Positions 11,501-26,500 of a DNA stretch of 64,000 nt are shown here, one piece after another. A program made the translations under genes and the position numbers. The notes beneath the pieces were generated by a model, which made no database searches, was not told the DNA's origin, and worked only from the letters and a program-made list of their open reading frames with translations. Position 1 is the stretch's first letter; each line of letters starts with the position of its first letter. The DNA lies in contig NMRA01000174.1 in assembly GCA_002633005.1 (NCBI GenBank), forward strand, positions 576,853-640,852. The letters run 5' to 3'. The DNA comes from Phoronis australis. Its lineage: Eukaryota > Phoronida > Phoronidae.

Positions 11501-14500
11501 GGTGACATTCTGCTCTCGTTGCATGATGGTGCAGTGATGTGGAATGAGGAATGCTAGCTTGCGATATCGGAAAACCAGATTCCAAACAAACCTCGTGCTT
11601 CTTAGGATGTCCATATGTGTAGCTTTGAGAGCAGTTGTTATTTTTGTCGCTTTGTCTAGTTATTTCATGAACTTGACTGAGTGAAATCTTTATATGGTTC
11701 TGTGCTGATTGCATTATTATGATCACAGTTTTATAACCTAAAATTAAGTAAATCTACTTCTTACTGGAGGGTTTTTTCAATGAAAAGTTGTGTTTGATGC
11801 GTCATTCTTTGTATTGTGTGTAATACCAAAATAAAGGAAAGTAAGCAAAAACTTGATCTCTGATTATGAAATGTTAAAAGATGTAGCAGTAGTGAGTGTT
11901 CATTCACGATTAAACAAATGTTTGATTACAATTTCCTTCAGATCATTGTGTTCTTTGATGACCTGAATATGCCGGCACCAGAGCAATATGGTGCCCAGCC
12001 TCCTCTTGAACTCCTCCGCCAGTTCTTGGATCACAGTGGCTTCTTTGACACACAGAAACTGGCATGGAAGAACATCATGGACGTCACTCTGGTGGCTGCA
12101 TGTGCACCACCTGGTGGTGGCCGCAACCAAATCAGTCCAAGGCTTCTGAAACATTTTTGGTATGTGTTGCAACATAAGTTCCCGAGTTGTTACCTTCTTC
12201 TTTCTTGTTTCTGGTTTTCTGTTATGGGATTCGGTTTGAGTATGGGAAAATAATTATGTGATGTATTTCGATGTTGTGCTTTGCAACAAAAATATTAGAT
12301 GTGCTGAGATGCACTTTTAGAATTCATTTTGTACTTAATGCAAGGTATGTTTTGAAACAAGCTGCATGGCTGTTGTGTTTTCACCATGAATTGTTTTGCT
12401 TTCTGTATCTTGATGTACCACTTTCACGGATTACACACACTGTATTGTACTGGTTATTTTTCAAGGTCCATGTCGTTTTAATGTCACATACTGCCCTGAC
12501 TGTGTTAATGAATAAAAATTGAATGTGTAGATTTCAAAGAAATGAAGTCTTTTGAAATTTGTCTGTTATTATATTAAGGTAAAAATTGTGAAGAAGATCA
12601 GATTCAATTTTAGAAAAGGAAAAAATAAAGATGATTCTATAGGTAAAAAAGAGCTGAAAGTTTGTTGTTAAGTTTTTGCAGATGTTTGACAAGAAACTGA
12701 GAAAAGATTTTGTCCTATTTTGAAAACTACTGCTTTAGTTGTCATGTTCACTCTGACCTCTCACGACACAGCATCTTGGCTCTACCCACACCATCGACCC
12801 GTTCACTACAGCACATTTACCAAGTCCAACTAGGGCGATTCTTACATGAGGGCGAGTTCATGCCCGACGTCAAGGAGTGCCTCTTTCCGCTGGTGTCAGC
12901 CAGCATCTCCATCTACTATCGTATGTGTACTGGCATGTTACCGACACCAGCCAAGTCACACTACACCTTCAATATCAGAGATCTATCACAGGTTTGTCTC
13001 TTGATTTGTTGCACTCTTGATTTGAATGAGCAAAGTGTTGTTAAGTCTCTGCACTCAAGGCCTGTTTCTAGAAAAGTCTATTGGCACTTATCTTTTGGTA
13101 AAAAATCAGATGTCTATGGCTGTCTTAAAACGTTTCCTCGAAAATCAGATTATGGCTGATGTTGGAAAATCAACTGAAAGCCAAAAGATAGAAATCCGAG
13201 AGCAGTCGGAAGCCAAAACGATTTTTAGAGTCCTTCATAACCTTAATTTTGCTTGCTCATGTTCTCCACTTTTTACGCAGGTTGTGACGGGGCTTCTGCA
13301 GGCCCACGAAGAAGTTATTGTGAACAAGGAAAACTGTGCGTACCTGTTTGCACACGAAGTGACCCGAGTATTCCACGACCGACTGGTGGATAAGCAAGAC
13401 AGGACAACATTCTTTAACTGTCTCTCAGAAACACTCATGGATTACTTCAAGGTACGTGACTGTGTCCATAGGATTTCATCTTAGTTAACTTATATTTTCT
13501 TGAAACATATCCTTCTGAAAAAAATTTGCTGGCAATGTATTTGAATCCCAGCACAAAAGCATCGTATGCTTGACCCAATTTCTAATTCTGTTGAGCGAAG
13601 AGGAATGGGTTGACAGGGATGAAATGCAGTCCCAAGATTCCTCAACAGACGTTGTGAGTCATTTTGTTAATCATTTGAATGTCTCACGGCCCAGCAGTGG
13701 CAATCTGACTGCATGATGGTCATAAAGAATTAATAAAAAATGTCAGTAAATATCTCACTGCATTAAAGCCACACAAGAATTTCAGAAAGCTGCCCATCAG
13801 CCACACTATTGCCATCTAGTGGCAAGACCTATTTCATCATGTAAACACTATCAAATAATGGTTATCAATTTATATCGAAGATCTAATTTGTTCCTATATT
13901 TTCGCAAGGTTTGTGCTTGTTGAGTAGTACCATGCTATTTTTGTCTCTCAGTTTCTCATTGTAATACCAAATGTATATGTTTTAAGAAATGTTAACACAT
14001 AAATGTCAAGTGGGTTTCAAATAGTGTTCTTGTTGATGTCTTGATTGTGTTCACCAGCTGGGTTCAACTCGTGAAGAAACGGCGGTAGGTTGTGTTTACG
14101 ACAGAAAGTGTGTCAGAATTGGCCTCGTGTTGTGAATTAACATTGTGTCGTAAGATCACCAAGTAATGAGATTGCACAACTCAATAACTTGTTCCCAGTA
14201 CAGTGTTTTGTTTTAGATGTGTTGTTCCAGGTATTGAATCATTTCAATTTGTTGGTGTTTTAGGGTTTCTTTCATGTACACAATCAAATAGTTATTCTTG
14301 TTCTCTTTTTACTTATTTCCTTATATGCCACTATGGTGGTTACAAAATTATGAAGTATTCAAAAATTTCAAATGTTTTATTGACTACTCTGGCATGAAAG
14401 ACATTAATTAAAATAATTCAAACACCAAGTATTTAGCACTGCAAAGCTAAACGCTTATTGTATGATAATGTTGTGTGCGTGTAAAATGCCTAACTTAGAC

Positions 14501-17500
14501 CGAGATGAGAGTTGCCATGTCTGTTACTGCACTGCTTATTAATAAGATGATGTCATAATACATGCACTGCTTAAGATGATGTCACGATATGTGCACTGGT
14601 TAAGATGATGTCATGATATGTGCACTTGTTAAGATGATGTCATGACGTGTGCCCTGTCTGCTTATTTGGTTGTCTCGTGTGAATGTGTTAATAACAGAAA
14701 ACGAAAAACGCAACTCTGGTTTTGTTCCTGAGGTGTTGAAGTAATAGACACTGTCAATTCTCACAGAGTATTGTTTTTTATTATATGGTTAACATATGAG
14801 GTAATGCTTCTCCCCGGGGAGGGGGGGGGGGGCTCTCCTGAAAGAGGGGTTATTAGGGTTGTACTGAGTAGGGAGGGTAAGGATACTGCCATGGGAACAT
14901 GATTTCTGAGTTGCTGAGATACTGCCTTGAACTGATTGTCAATGTGTGGCAGCACCATCTGTGAAATGTAGGAAGAGAACCTTGGGCACTTCTCATTACA
15001 CTGTTTGCAAAGTTGATAGCGTGCAATTGAAATTTGGAATTTTCATCCTGTGGTATTGTTTGGGGTAAGAGTATTTTATTTTTGCCCTGAAACACACAGA
15101 ACTGGCGTAGTTTTCAGAACTTAAAGTCAAAGTGTGAGAGTGCAAGTTCTTTCTTACTTTCATCAGTTATGATATTTAGAATTATATTAGTTACAATAAG
15201 TAAATTACAAGTGGTGCTGATCTAATGGTTAGTGGTGTTGTTATGGTTACAGGGTACGTGGGATCCTGAGGCACTTCAGCATAGACCAGTTTTGTTTGGA
15301 GACTTCCTTGATATGGACTCTGCTTTGGATAAACGAATCTACCGTCCAATAGCAGAGATGGACAAATTGACTCGATTGCTAGAGGAATTTAACATGAGGC
15401 AACTCAACTTGGGTAACTCACAGGTAAACTTAATATTATGTGTGTATTTCAAAGAATGCTCAAAGTGGTTGATGTCATGGGGTAATAATAATATACTATT
15501 GCCATTCTGGGCTTTGCTATTCAAAATTCATTGGGGGTAATAAAACATTAATCTTCTCAGGAAGGGCCATTAAACTTTTGTTAAGCTGTGTTTACTTACA
15601 CAGGACAACTGGGGCAGTTTTATGACTAAGTTCTGTCCACACGCAGACTTGCAGAACAACTTACACATTAAGTGGAGCATCCACACATACATATCCGATA
15701 ACTAGCACTAATGGGAAGTTGTCACTGACAATAAACAGCTGATGCGAACGTACCTCGAAAAAGAAAACCCATCTGTATGTAACTGCAGGTGATAAGTACT
15801 TCCACCTTGCCCCAGGTTTAGGGCCACATAGCGATTACCCTAGAGCAAGTTGCCCTTCCTTGAAAAGTTGGAGTAATTTGTCACAAGTAGGGCCGCAAGT
15901 TGCACTAGTTTAAAAAGAATCCACATAGCCTCCAAACCTAGCGACAACTCGTTCCAGGAATAACTTGTTCTAGGGTGAGTTTGTGTGTGGATAGCACTTA
16001 GGAACTAGGTTCACTTGCACTGACCTTGCTTGCCAATTTCAAAAGGCCTTTTGTGTGTGTGAAGGACTGATTTGCAACCATTGGCAAAATTCTAAGCCAC
16101 CGTGTGGACTAGTTACACCCTCCAAGCCCAAAATGTCATTCAGGTGAACAATGCAAAATTCCTTCCTTATTGGATTGTGAAAATGTTCACTCTGACTAAA
16201 CACCAATTCTGTTAACACTTTGTAGTAATTAGCTTACTACCAATTCACTGATTTTTGAATGACTTCATTTCAATACCCTTGTGTGTTAAACCAAACAGAT
16301 GTGGCATTGCCCAGAATCAGTTTTTAGATCTATATTAAGCATTGTGTTTTTGCTTTCTTTTTAATATAAATAAATTTTGATTGTTAACATGTTGAAACCT
16401 CATACATGGCTGATTATGCTTGTGGTATTTTGCAGATACTTAGTTTCAAGAGTGATCGTTGCATTTCATCTCGCCTCGTAAGCAACACACTAACAAAATA
16501 AGTTAGGGTTGTGTTTGTTATGGGAAACAGATTTTTAAAATGAAATTGTGGCATGTTATTGTTTATGTTGTAACAAAAGGCTTAGATGAAAAATTCAATT
16601 ATCCAGAAAATACTTTAATTTATTTTTAAAATTAATGATAGTAGTAAAGAACTTGTTCTGAAATATGATGAAATTTGTGAAGCTGAAAAAGAACTGTCTT
16701 CATGGTACAAAACTGAGTCTTGTTGGTCAATATTGCAGGCATCCCAGGTAGTTTTCTTCAAAGAAGCTGTAGAGCATATTGTCCGAGCTGCGAGGGTGTT
16801 CAGGCAACCAGGAGGTCACATGTTGCTGGTAAGATATGGGTTGGAGATTACAATGTGTGAGGAATCAAAAACAACTCTCTAGTGTAGTGAAAGCACAGAA
16901 ATAACTTCCAATTGATCGTTTTTGCACAAGTCAATTGACCCTTAACTTCCAATTGATCGTTTTTGCACAAGTCAATTGACCCTTTACCTACTCAACAAGT
17001 TATTGTGTTACTTTAGTAGTATGGTGGATTGATGCTGCAAAAAAATAGCACTACTTGAAATCTTCATTCGTGAACCTAGTATTTATTGTAGATAGAGTTG
17101 AAAGTTTGTCCAACAAACACAAACTGAGTTGTTGTTTTGTGACTCAATAAATTGTCTCTGTGAATCGCAACTGTTATTGAAATGACATACTGTTTAGAGA
17201 GCTTTTAGATAACTATATCATGTGGATCTTGTGGTCATCAATAATGGCTAACATGTAAATTGATTCTGAAACTGTTGTGTTAGCAGCATAGCAAAATAAA
17301 TTGACCAGGTATTATGAAATAATGACAATTTGAGATGTCTTCGACAGATTCATTTTGTTAAACTATTGCCTGAATGTTGCTGCGACTTCTAGCATTTGTC
17401 ATATAAGCCTCACATCGTGGTATTGCTGAGATACATAGATCATTCATTAACTCCCCTCAGGTGGGCCTTGATGGTACAGGTAAACAGACCACAGTTGCCC

Positions 17501-20500
17501 TGTCCAGCCTGATCATGGGTGCACACATGTACACTCTCACCTTGACCCGTGGTTACAATGTGCAGGACTTCCACGATGACCTCAAGGATGTGTATAAGAT
17601 AGCTGGGGTCAAGGGTAAAAATACAGTCTTCATGTTGACTGACAGTGACATAGTCAAGGTAAACCACTGCTGCCCCCTATTGAGAATTTCATGTCTGTCC
17701 ATTTAGAATTGGTAGTTTGTTAGAGCTGACTTTGTTTACTGGGTATTATGTCAACCATTACAGGGTATCAAGTGATGGAGTATTGGTTAACTCTGGGAGT
17801 TATGTGATTCTGTATTGTATAAAGATTTAATCATCTTTAAAAAAGTTTCAAATTAGCCTAAGGTTCCTTATTGATACATTTTAATTCACTTTTTTAGCCT
17901 AGGTATATATTAAAGGAGTTTCCTGAATAAGTTAAATTTCTATTGAAATTATTCTAATTTGTTATCCATAGTGAGCAATCAGTAAATTTTTCACTGACTA
18001 TTTTCACATCGGGTAGTAATTAAATTACCATGATGGTCATCAAAAGCAATCTATTCTTTCTTCTTTGCTATCTCTTTAATTTCAATGTTTGATTATTATC
18101 GTAATGATTGTATTGATTGCTACATATTACTTTGGACTACCTAACCAAAAATGTGCACCGGAGTCCAGGCTGATGTGCTGATCAGTATTGTACAGACTGT
18201 GAACTCTGCCATGATCATTACAGGAGAGTTTCCTGGAAGACATCAACTGTATCTTGAACTCTGGAGATGTGCCTGACCTGTTTGATAATGAGGAACTTGA
18301 TGGCATAATGATGGACTTGAAACATGAAGCCATGGTGGCAGGTATCCCTGACACACGGGTCGCTGTCTATCAATTCTTCTTGCAGGTATTTGTAATATCT
18401 TATTGCCAATTTTAAATGTTTTTATTCATGTTGTAGTTTTGAATGAATACCATTTAATGAAATGCAAAAATTTGTTGATTGAGAAACATATTTTTTGTGG
18501 TATCCAGATACCAATTGGTAGAACATTGTTTGACAATTGGCTTTACGGTTATTGTTGTTTTGATGGTATTTTGTTTCTTATACATATTTTCTCACCTCAA
18601 GTCGATAAATTCATTTAACACTGGACAGGTTTATTACTGTTCTATCCTATACTCAGTCCAGAGCCTGGTTGCATGAAACAGTCCCAAAATAAGGACTCAA
18701 CTAAGTTACCAAAATATACCGAATATTTGTGGAGTTGTGAAAACACTGATTGTCCTTTCTTATGCTGTTTGAGTCTCATTACTAAGTCCACTTTTTACCT
18801 TTGAGAGTGAACTCTACGGTGAATTCTCAATATTATTGAAAATAAGTAGGGATCTTTTCGTGCAATGCTCCTAATTTAAGGACTAAATCCCTAATTATTT
18901 TGACTAAATTAAGGGCTCAGTTTTTACATTATTAGAAAATGTCATTAGTCAAAGAGGAGTTCATAATGAAGATAAAATGATAGAAAAACTATTACATTTA
19001 TGAGTAAAGAACGAAACAGATACACAAAAGATTTAGGTAACTTAATAGTTGAGTCCCTATTTGGGACTGTTTCATGCAACTGGGCACAGGAGTATAAGTG
19101 ATTTTCCACTCTGTGGACTGAATTTACTCATAACAATATTTCAAATAAAACATTGTTAATATTGAATTTTAAATTTGTGTCACATTATATTCCTAAATTC
19201 TTTGTTGTTCTTTGCAGAGAGTTCGTAAAAACTTACACATTGTTCTGACAATGAGCCCTGCTGGTAAGAAGTTCCGTCAGCGTTGTCGTATGAACCCAGC
19301 TCTCATCAACTGCTGCACTATTGACTGGTATGACGAATGGGACAGAGAAGCCATGTTGAGTGTCGCCAATGTGTACTTTGAAGACGAGCACTTCACCAAT
19401 CGCTTTGACGAATCGACCTTTGACCTGAAACAAAAAGTGGCCGAGGCGTGTGTCAATGTGCATCACAGTGTCTCCGTGGCAACATCAAAGTTCTGGGAAG
19501 AAATGCGTCGGCGTTACTACATCACACCCAGCAGCTACATGGAACTGATCAAGAACTACGCGTACATGCTGAAACGCCAGAAAACAAAACTGATGGACAA
19601 TCGAGATCGCCTCATGATTGGGTTGTCCAAGCTGTCGGAGGCGAACTCGCTGGTTGGCACGATGCAAGATGAGCTGGTGTCACTGGGGCCGAAAATTGAA
19701 GAGAAGGCGAAGGATACGGAGCTGTTGTTGGAACAACTAGAGAAGGATCAGGAGGCTGTGGATCAAGTGAGGACCATCGTGGAGAAAGAAGAGTCGGTGA
19801 TGAAGAAAGAGACACAAATAGTGCAGAACTACGCTGATGTGAGTATGCTGCACTCTTTTCTGTGCATTTTATACACTACTTGGAGTTTCATTGCTGAAGA
19901 GTCCTGACATATTGGGATATGTATGGGTTGCAATGGATTTGTTGTGACGTTCCCTCTGTCAGAGGTTTTGTAATTTAAGCTCTGATAGAAAATGAGTTTA
20001 TTGAGTTTTTAGTTGTCAACAATTGTACCATGTACAGGCTGGAGGTACAAGGTACCATGTTAAATTAACTTGCTGCATATTTGGACCCTTGAAACCATGC
20101 ACACTATGACATCAAGGTACTTCAGTGTCCAGATAATGATGATTGTTTTAGTCTGATGTTAGTTGCCAGTGGATAACTTTATCAATGCTATTATGAATTA
20201 AAGTATTTAAAACTTTGAACAGTTGATTATTGTGGACAACCAGTAAAACTGTTCATGATAGCATCAATATTTAATTAATGTGGCTGTATTCTGAGCAAAC
20301 TATCGTGATAAGCATGTTCTGTGAAAAGATGGTTGTGTTCTCTCATCCAATATTTGGTCGTAACAACGTGTTGCCATCTATGATGGTCTCGTGCTCATTT
20401 TATCTTTTACACGTAATGTTTTTGTTAACCAGGAATGCCAAAAAGACCTGGCCTCTGTTCTGCCTGCTTTGCAGTCTGCCATTGCATCACTTGATCGTCT

Positions 20501-23500
20501 GGATAAAAGTGACATTGCCGAGATTAAGTAAGATTTAATAGAAGTCATACAATTTTGTTTTTAATGCCTTTTTTGGGCCATCATTTTAATATCATTGGTA
20601 GTGAACAATACATTCTTCCTGCAAACTAGTTATTCTAGATGTGGTGATTCTTGTGACAATTTGTCATCCTAGCTATATGGTTTTGTAGGTTTTTTTTAAA
20701 AGAAACGGGTCCATGATATCATCAGGGGGCCTAACCTTCAACCTCAAGCAACAACTGCTTGATGCCAAAATTCACTAAGAATTTTATTTTTTTCAGTGAC
20801 TGTAGGAGTGGAACAGTCTCCCTTGCCCATCAGAATGTGCCTGTACATTGATATCATTTGTCGTGACAGTGATTTTGTTCTGTTTTCAGAGTCTACCACC
20901 GACCTCCACAGATGGTGATCAATGTTATGAACGCCGTTTGCACACTGCTGCAGACGAAACCTGATTGGCCGTCTGCTGTCAAGTTGTTAGCAGACGCTGG
21001 CTTCCTCAAGAGGCTGGTTCACTTTGACAAAAACAACTTGCCTGATTCTGTACGTTAGTTGTGTGCTTTAAGTCATTGAAAGGGGATTGTTGTATTAAAA
21101 AAATTCCATCAGGACATAATATTTGTTTGCTTAAGGCTTGACCTCTTAGTGTTGGTTTCTTTGCAAAATGATGTACAGTAAATTCTCAAAAATATGGTAG
21201 TTATGGCCCAAACCTTGAACATGGCAAAGCAATTTAATTTTGGTGGTACAAATATTTTATGAAAAAATAAAATTGGACTTCTCTGTCACACTATTTCCTA
21301 AACTGGTGAGATTTTACCATATCAGTAGTGTACAATTGACCATGGAATTCATTCTAACATTATGGTAAACCAATTTAGTTTTGATGGTACAAATATTTTA
21401 TAAAAAAGTGAGAAAATATAATTATTCTACTTCTCTGCCACGTTATTTCTTAAATTGGTGAGATTTTACCCGTTATCAAAAGTATACAGTTTAACAAATG
21501 AATTCATCATTCTAATAAAGTAAACCACTCAGTAAATTCCAGAAACATTGTACAAGGAAAGAGTTTTAAGGGAGTCTGGTGATTTCTTGCTCTAATAATC
21601 GCTAAATTTTCCATCTGGAGAGTAGGCCCATAATCATTGAAAGTATATTCCTCTTGCCATGCTATGTATAAAGAGACTGTTACTTAGAAAAAAAATGTGG
21701 TGGATGTTAGTTGATAATTGTTATTTGTTGGTGCGTTATTATAAGTTTCCTTCTTCAGGTGTTTGCTAAACTGAAGAAATTCACCAAGCTGGCCGACTTT
21801 GTGCCTGAGAAAGTGGGCGGGGTTTCTATCGCCTGCAAGTCGATGTGTGAGTGGGTGCTGGCTATTGAACATTACAACGAAGTCTATAAGGTAAGGGTTA
21901 CTGGAGGTATTCCTTCTTTCATTTTGCTATGAAAGACTTATTCTTAGAAGCAATATAAAAAACAGGTGATGACAACTTATTCTTGATATAATCCATAGTC
22001 ATCTTTGGGGTGAACTATGACATCATCATTGTTGCTGGTATTTTGATCTAAAAATAACTTTTGCTGTAAGAGATTTAGGAATAAGGTCATGTTGGATTAA
22101 TTGTTTGTGAATTTCGTTTACCTTAATTCCAAGTCCGCCTGTACCATGAAAGCTGAGTTAAAGAATTTTCATTCGATTTGTTGAAAACATTGACTACACA
22201 ATTAGTGCAAACTATGCAAAATATATTTTACTTATAGAAGAATTTTTGGAATTATAAAAAAATAAATTTTCATTCTGTCAGCATTTTCACATAAAATTCC
22301 TTGATCTCCTAATATTGTGTGCTAAACACACTACAAGCCAAAAGAATTCAGACAAAATAACCCGGAATTCCTGAATTCCTCGTCAGAGTAATAGTCCCTC
22401 GTGATTGAGGATGAAAGAGAATTAACAGGAAAGTTAAAGGTGGCTAAACCATTCAGTAATTAAAGTCTTGCCACCGTAATTATTATTAACAGTAATTTCA
22501 GCTGTTAACAGACTGAATTAGCTGTTGTTACAGGAAAATGGTATTTCGTCTGATTACCTTTGTCTTGTACAGTAGTTGAAGAATCATAGAACGACTTGGT
22601 TCCCAGTGTTCTATTTGTTGTATTATTTTAATGATGACTTGACTAAATATGGGGTGTTGAACATCAGATGGTGAAACCAAAGCAAAAACGAGTTGAGGAA
22701 GCGCGTGAAGCATTGGAGCTGGCGCAGAAACACTTGGCTCAGAAACAGGACAGTCTGTCAAAGGTGAGTTGAATAGTTGTGTCACACCTCTGGGTTGTCC
22801 TATTGACTGGGTATTAATTATTCATCCCTTTAGTCAATTTACTTTTACTACATTAGTCAAGACTAGCATGTAAAGGAAAAAAATCTCCGCTTTGGGCCGG
22901 TCTATAAAGTTTAGTACTCAGAAATTCAAGCCAAAATTGTATTTTCTTGATTGAAGACTGGGACACGAGGGATTTTGCGGTTCATCATATTTCTTTAATA
23001 TGGGACACGGGTTTATCAACAGAATCTGAAAATAGACTTGACAGTTCATAAAATCATTTATGCAACATTTTCGTACATCCCATAATGTGTAAAACAGAGG
23101 TCAATGATGCATGCACGACATGTAGTCTCTAGGGAAACTTATCACAGGAATGTCACGACAAACTGGTGAACAGCTCTTTACTCTAAATTTTCCCACATGA
23201 TAAAAAGCCCCATCTTTCTTCATTAGTTCCACTCTCTCTTCATTAGCTTCACTCTTTTTATAAGCTACACCCTTTTTGTTCACCCCATCATTTTTATTAG
23301 CTCCACCCTTTTTGTTTGCCCCATCATTTTTATTAGCTCCACCCTTTTTATTAGCCCCACCTTTTCTTCATTAGCACCACCTCTAGTTCATTAGCTCAAC
23401 CCTCCTCTCATTTGCACCATCCTTTCTTCATAAGCATCATGTTTTCTTCATTATCACCATCCTTTGTGAGTAATATCCTTTCAATCATTGTCAAAACTGA

Positions 23501-26500
23501 TCTTTAGTACCAGAATTAATTCTCCCACCAGATCATGGACCACCTGAACATGCTGCAGCAGCAGTACCAGGACAGTGTCAACCAGAGAGAGTCCCTGAAG
23601 GAGAGGAAGATACTGACAGGACAGAGGATTGAGAGGGCGTCTGTACTCATCAATGCATTGTCTGATGAGAAGGTATAGCTTCAGTAATCCTTGATGCATT
23701 GTCTTATGAGAAAGTATAGCACAGATGTGGTTCATATTATGAAGTGAATTTAGGCTCAAAGAAATTACTCTACTACAGCTGATGTTTCTCCAGCCTATCA
23801 TATTTAGGTTACATTTAGCATGATACAATACCCGATATGTTTTGTCTTCAGCTTTCTGGACAAATAATGATTTTCTACCTTTTTGGTGCTATCTATTATA
23901 GCGTTCCATTTTGCGCTAAATGTTTCCTTGAAGTCAAATGGACAGGTACAAAATTTTGTTGTTGACCATGAAACTCCAATGAAATCTTTTGAAGCAGGCT
24001 TGATGCTGTTCACACTTTTCAGAAAGTATGTTTTTTTTACTTCTACAGTAAAATTTACTTTTCACTGCATAATTTCTTTCCAACTGCACAGATCCGTTGG
24101 GCAGACTCTGTGGACGAGCTAGACATCAAACTAAAAGGTGTTGTGGGAGATACCCTTGTGGGGGCAGCAGCAGTCTCCTACCTGGGGGCATTCATGGCTA
24201 AGTACAGGCGAGAACTGACTGACAAGTGGACACAACTGTGCCAGACAGCAAGCATTCCTCTGTCTGTGTCTTATAATTTGGTCAAGAGTCTGGCTGATGC
24301 CAATGAGGTATGTCACTGCATTGAATTGTTCATGAATAGCACATGTAATCATTGTGTGCTAACTAAGATAGGTTTTGTACATAGTGCATGGAGATATGTG
24401 TGTGCCATTAATTGTGGGAAGGTGGGAGCTTGATCAACTGCGTGTGGTCGATGTGAGATGAATGACTGTATGTTTAGCTCACAGCATCACAATCCATCCT
24501 AACATCCACACAGATTTGTTGGTGGGTAACCAATTGAATTAATTGTGTATTCAAATATACTTTGTTGTGAAATAAGTAAATTAGTTAGCTTATATCTCAA
24601 CGTTTGACAGCTGGATGAGTTTGAGTCTCAAGTCTAGTGCGAACTTTGTTCTTCTAGGTATTGCTGTGGCATAATGAAGGTCTTCCCCAAGATAACCACT
24701 CAACAGAGAATGCTGTTATATTGAAAAATAGCAAGAAGTGGCCACTGCTCATTGACCCTCAGGGACAGGCGTCCAAGTAAGTGGGACACTGGTACATTGG
24801 GGATGTTTGGGTAGTTGGGCTCATGAAGGGAATTTGTTATGTTTTGTTACTTAAATAAGAATGGATTGAGAGAAAAATAATAAAATGAGATTGTTCATCC
24901 TGATAAAGTACACAAGAACACAATAGCCCTGTTGGTAATGTTTGGTTATTACAAGTAATGACAACCTTTTATAATTATAAATACCAAGTGACACAAATAA
25001 AATTAATGTACATTATGTATTTGGTAGTCTTGCTTTTAAAAGTTTTGTATGTTGTTTTTATGTTGTTAAACCTGATTTGCACATGATGGTATATGAACTT
25101 GCAGTAGCAAGAAACTGTTAGTGAATAAAGATAACTGAAATTGTCATTTACTAATTAATGAGAGGCAAGATACAAACAGATGGGAGTATTAATTTTCCTC
25201 TTGTCATGCTGACTTGTGTCTCTTATCAGGTGGATTGGGCAGATGGAAGGTGAGAAACTGAAAGTTGTCCAAGCCTCGGACCCCAACTACATGAGAACAG
25301 TTGAAAATGCCATCAGAGTCGGTGACCCCGTGCTCTTGCAGGTGTGACATTTGAACTTTTGCTGTCATTTATACCTTGATCCTCAATCTGCATAACTTGC
25401 AAGATTTTTGCATCATAATGTGAATCCGTCAATAGTAACATATTGGTTGCATCATCACAGAGTGAGTTGGCACTGGTGAGTCCAGCTGTAGAAGCAATCA
25501 ATAAATTCCATTCAGTATTGGCGTAGTGTAATTGACATTTAACATTCATTGAAGTTGAGGAAGAACCATTCCAAAATAGGGTGATCTATGTTAGTGTACA
25601 GTTATTATCAAACTCCATTAATCAGAAGTCCATATTCTGTTGCAATTAATTTCTTTATTTTCCTAACCTTCTCAGGAATGTACCGAGGTGCTTGATCCTC
25701 AGTTGAAGCCCATTCTTCTTCAAGAGACGTTCACACGGTCTGGACAGACCGTCATCAAGCTGGGGGATACTGAGATAGAATATAACCAGAGTTTCAGGTA
25801 TTGAATGTTCTTCATTCTCTCCTGTCATTTTTCTCCAGGCTGATTTGTTGAATGCAAGAATTATGTACTATTCCTGCCATTTTGTAAAACACAAACCACT
25901 CATTAGTTAAGCTATTTTGTACCAACCTGTTCTGTTGTTGATATAATCTGTTAAGTATCACATGAATAATTATAATAATAATATGGTGAAATCTCACTAT
26001 TTAGGACATAGTGTGGCGGACAAGTGAAATTTTACTTTTAATTCTTATTCGTTCATAAAAGATATGCTGCACCAAGTTCTGTAACCATGGCTACTACAAG
26101 ACTTAATGTTGAAAAACTGGGCATTCTCAAAAATGTTTAAGGTTTATGTATTACCTTTCAGTTGGAAAAGTGTCAGTAATGGCTGGTTAGATTCATATGA
26201 AACTTTCAGATAACATACTTAATGCGTTGCTCTCCAAAACACTTTCCACTGTTGCACGAAGGACTATCAAAAACAGGACTTTTATCAAAAAAAAAAATCA
26301 AACTTTACTGGCTTAAAACGAAAACAGGTGGTTTAGAAAACTGTATGGCGTTTTTGAAAAAAATTCATTTCGAACATATTTGTCGAACAAAACTTGGTCA
26401 TGTTCTTAATATTGTTGTTTTCCTATGAGTGTGCCATTCTTTTTTGCTAAATTTTTCAAAACACTTGTGGTAATGTTACCCAACTAATGGCAGATTAGTA

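Noticed and set aside
19612-19815. Minus-strand open frames opposite dynein exon 19
   Set aside because: Low-complexity shadows (Ser/Pro-rich) of the strongly coding stalk exon on the other strand.
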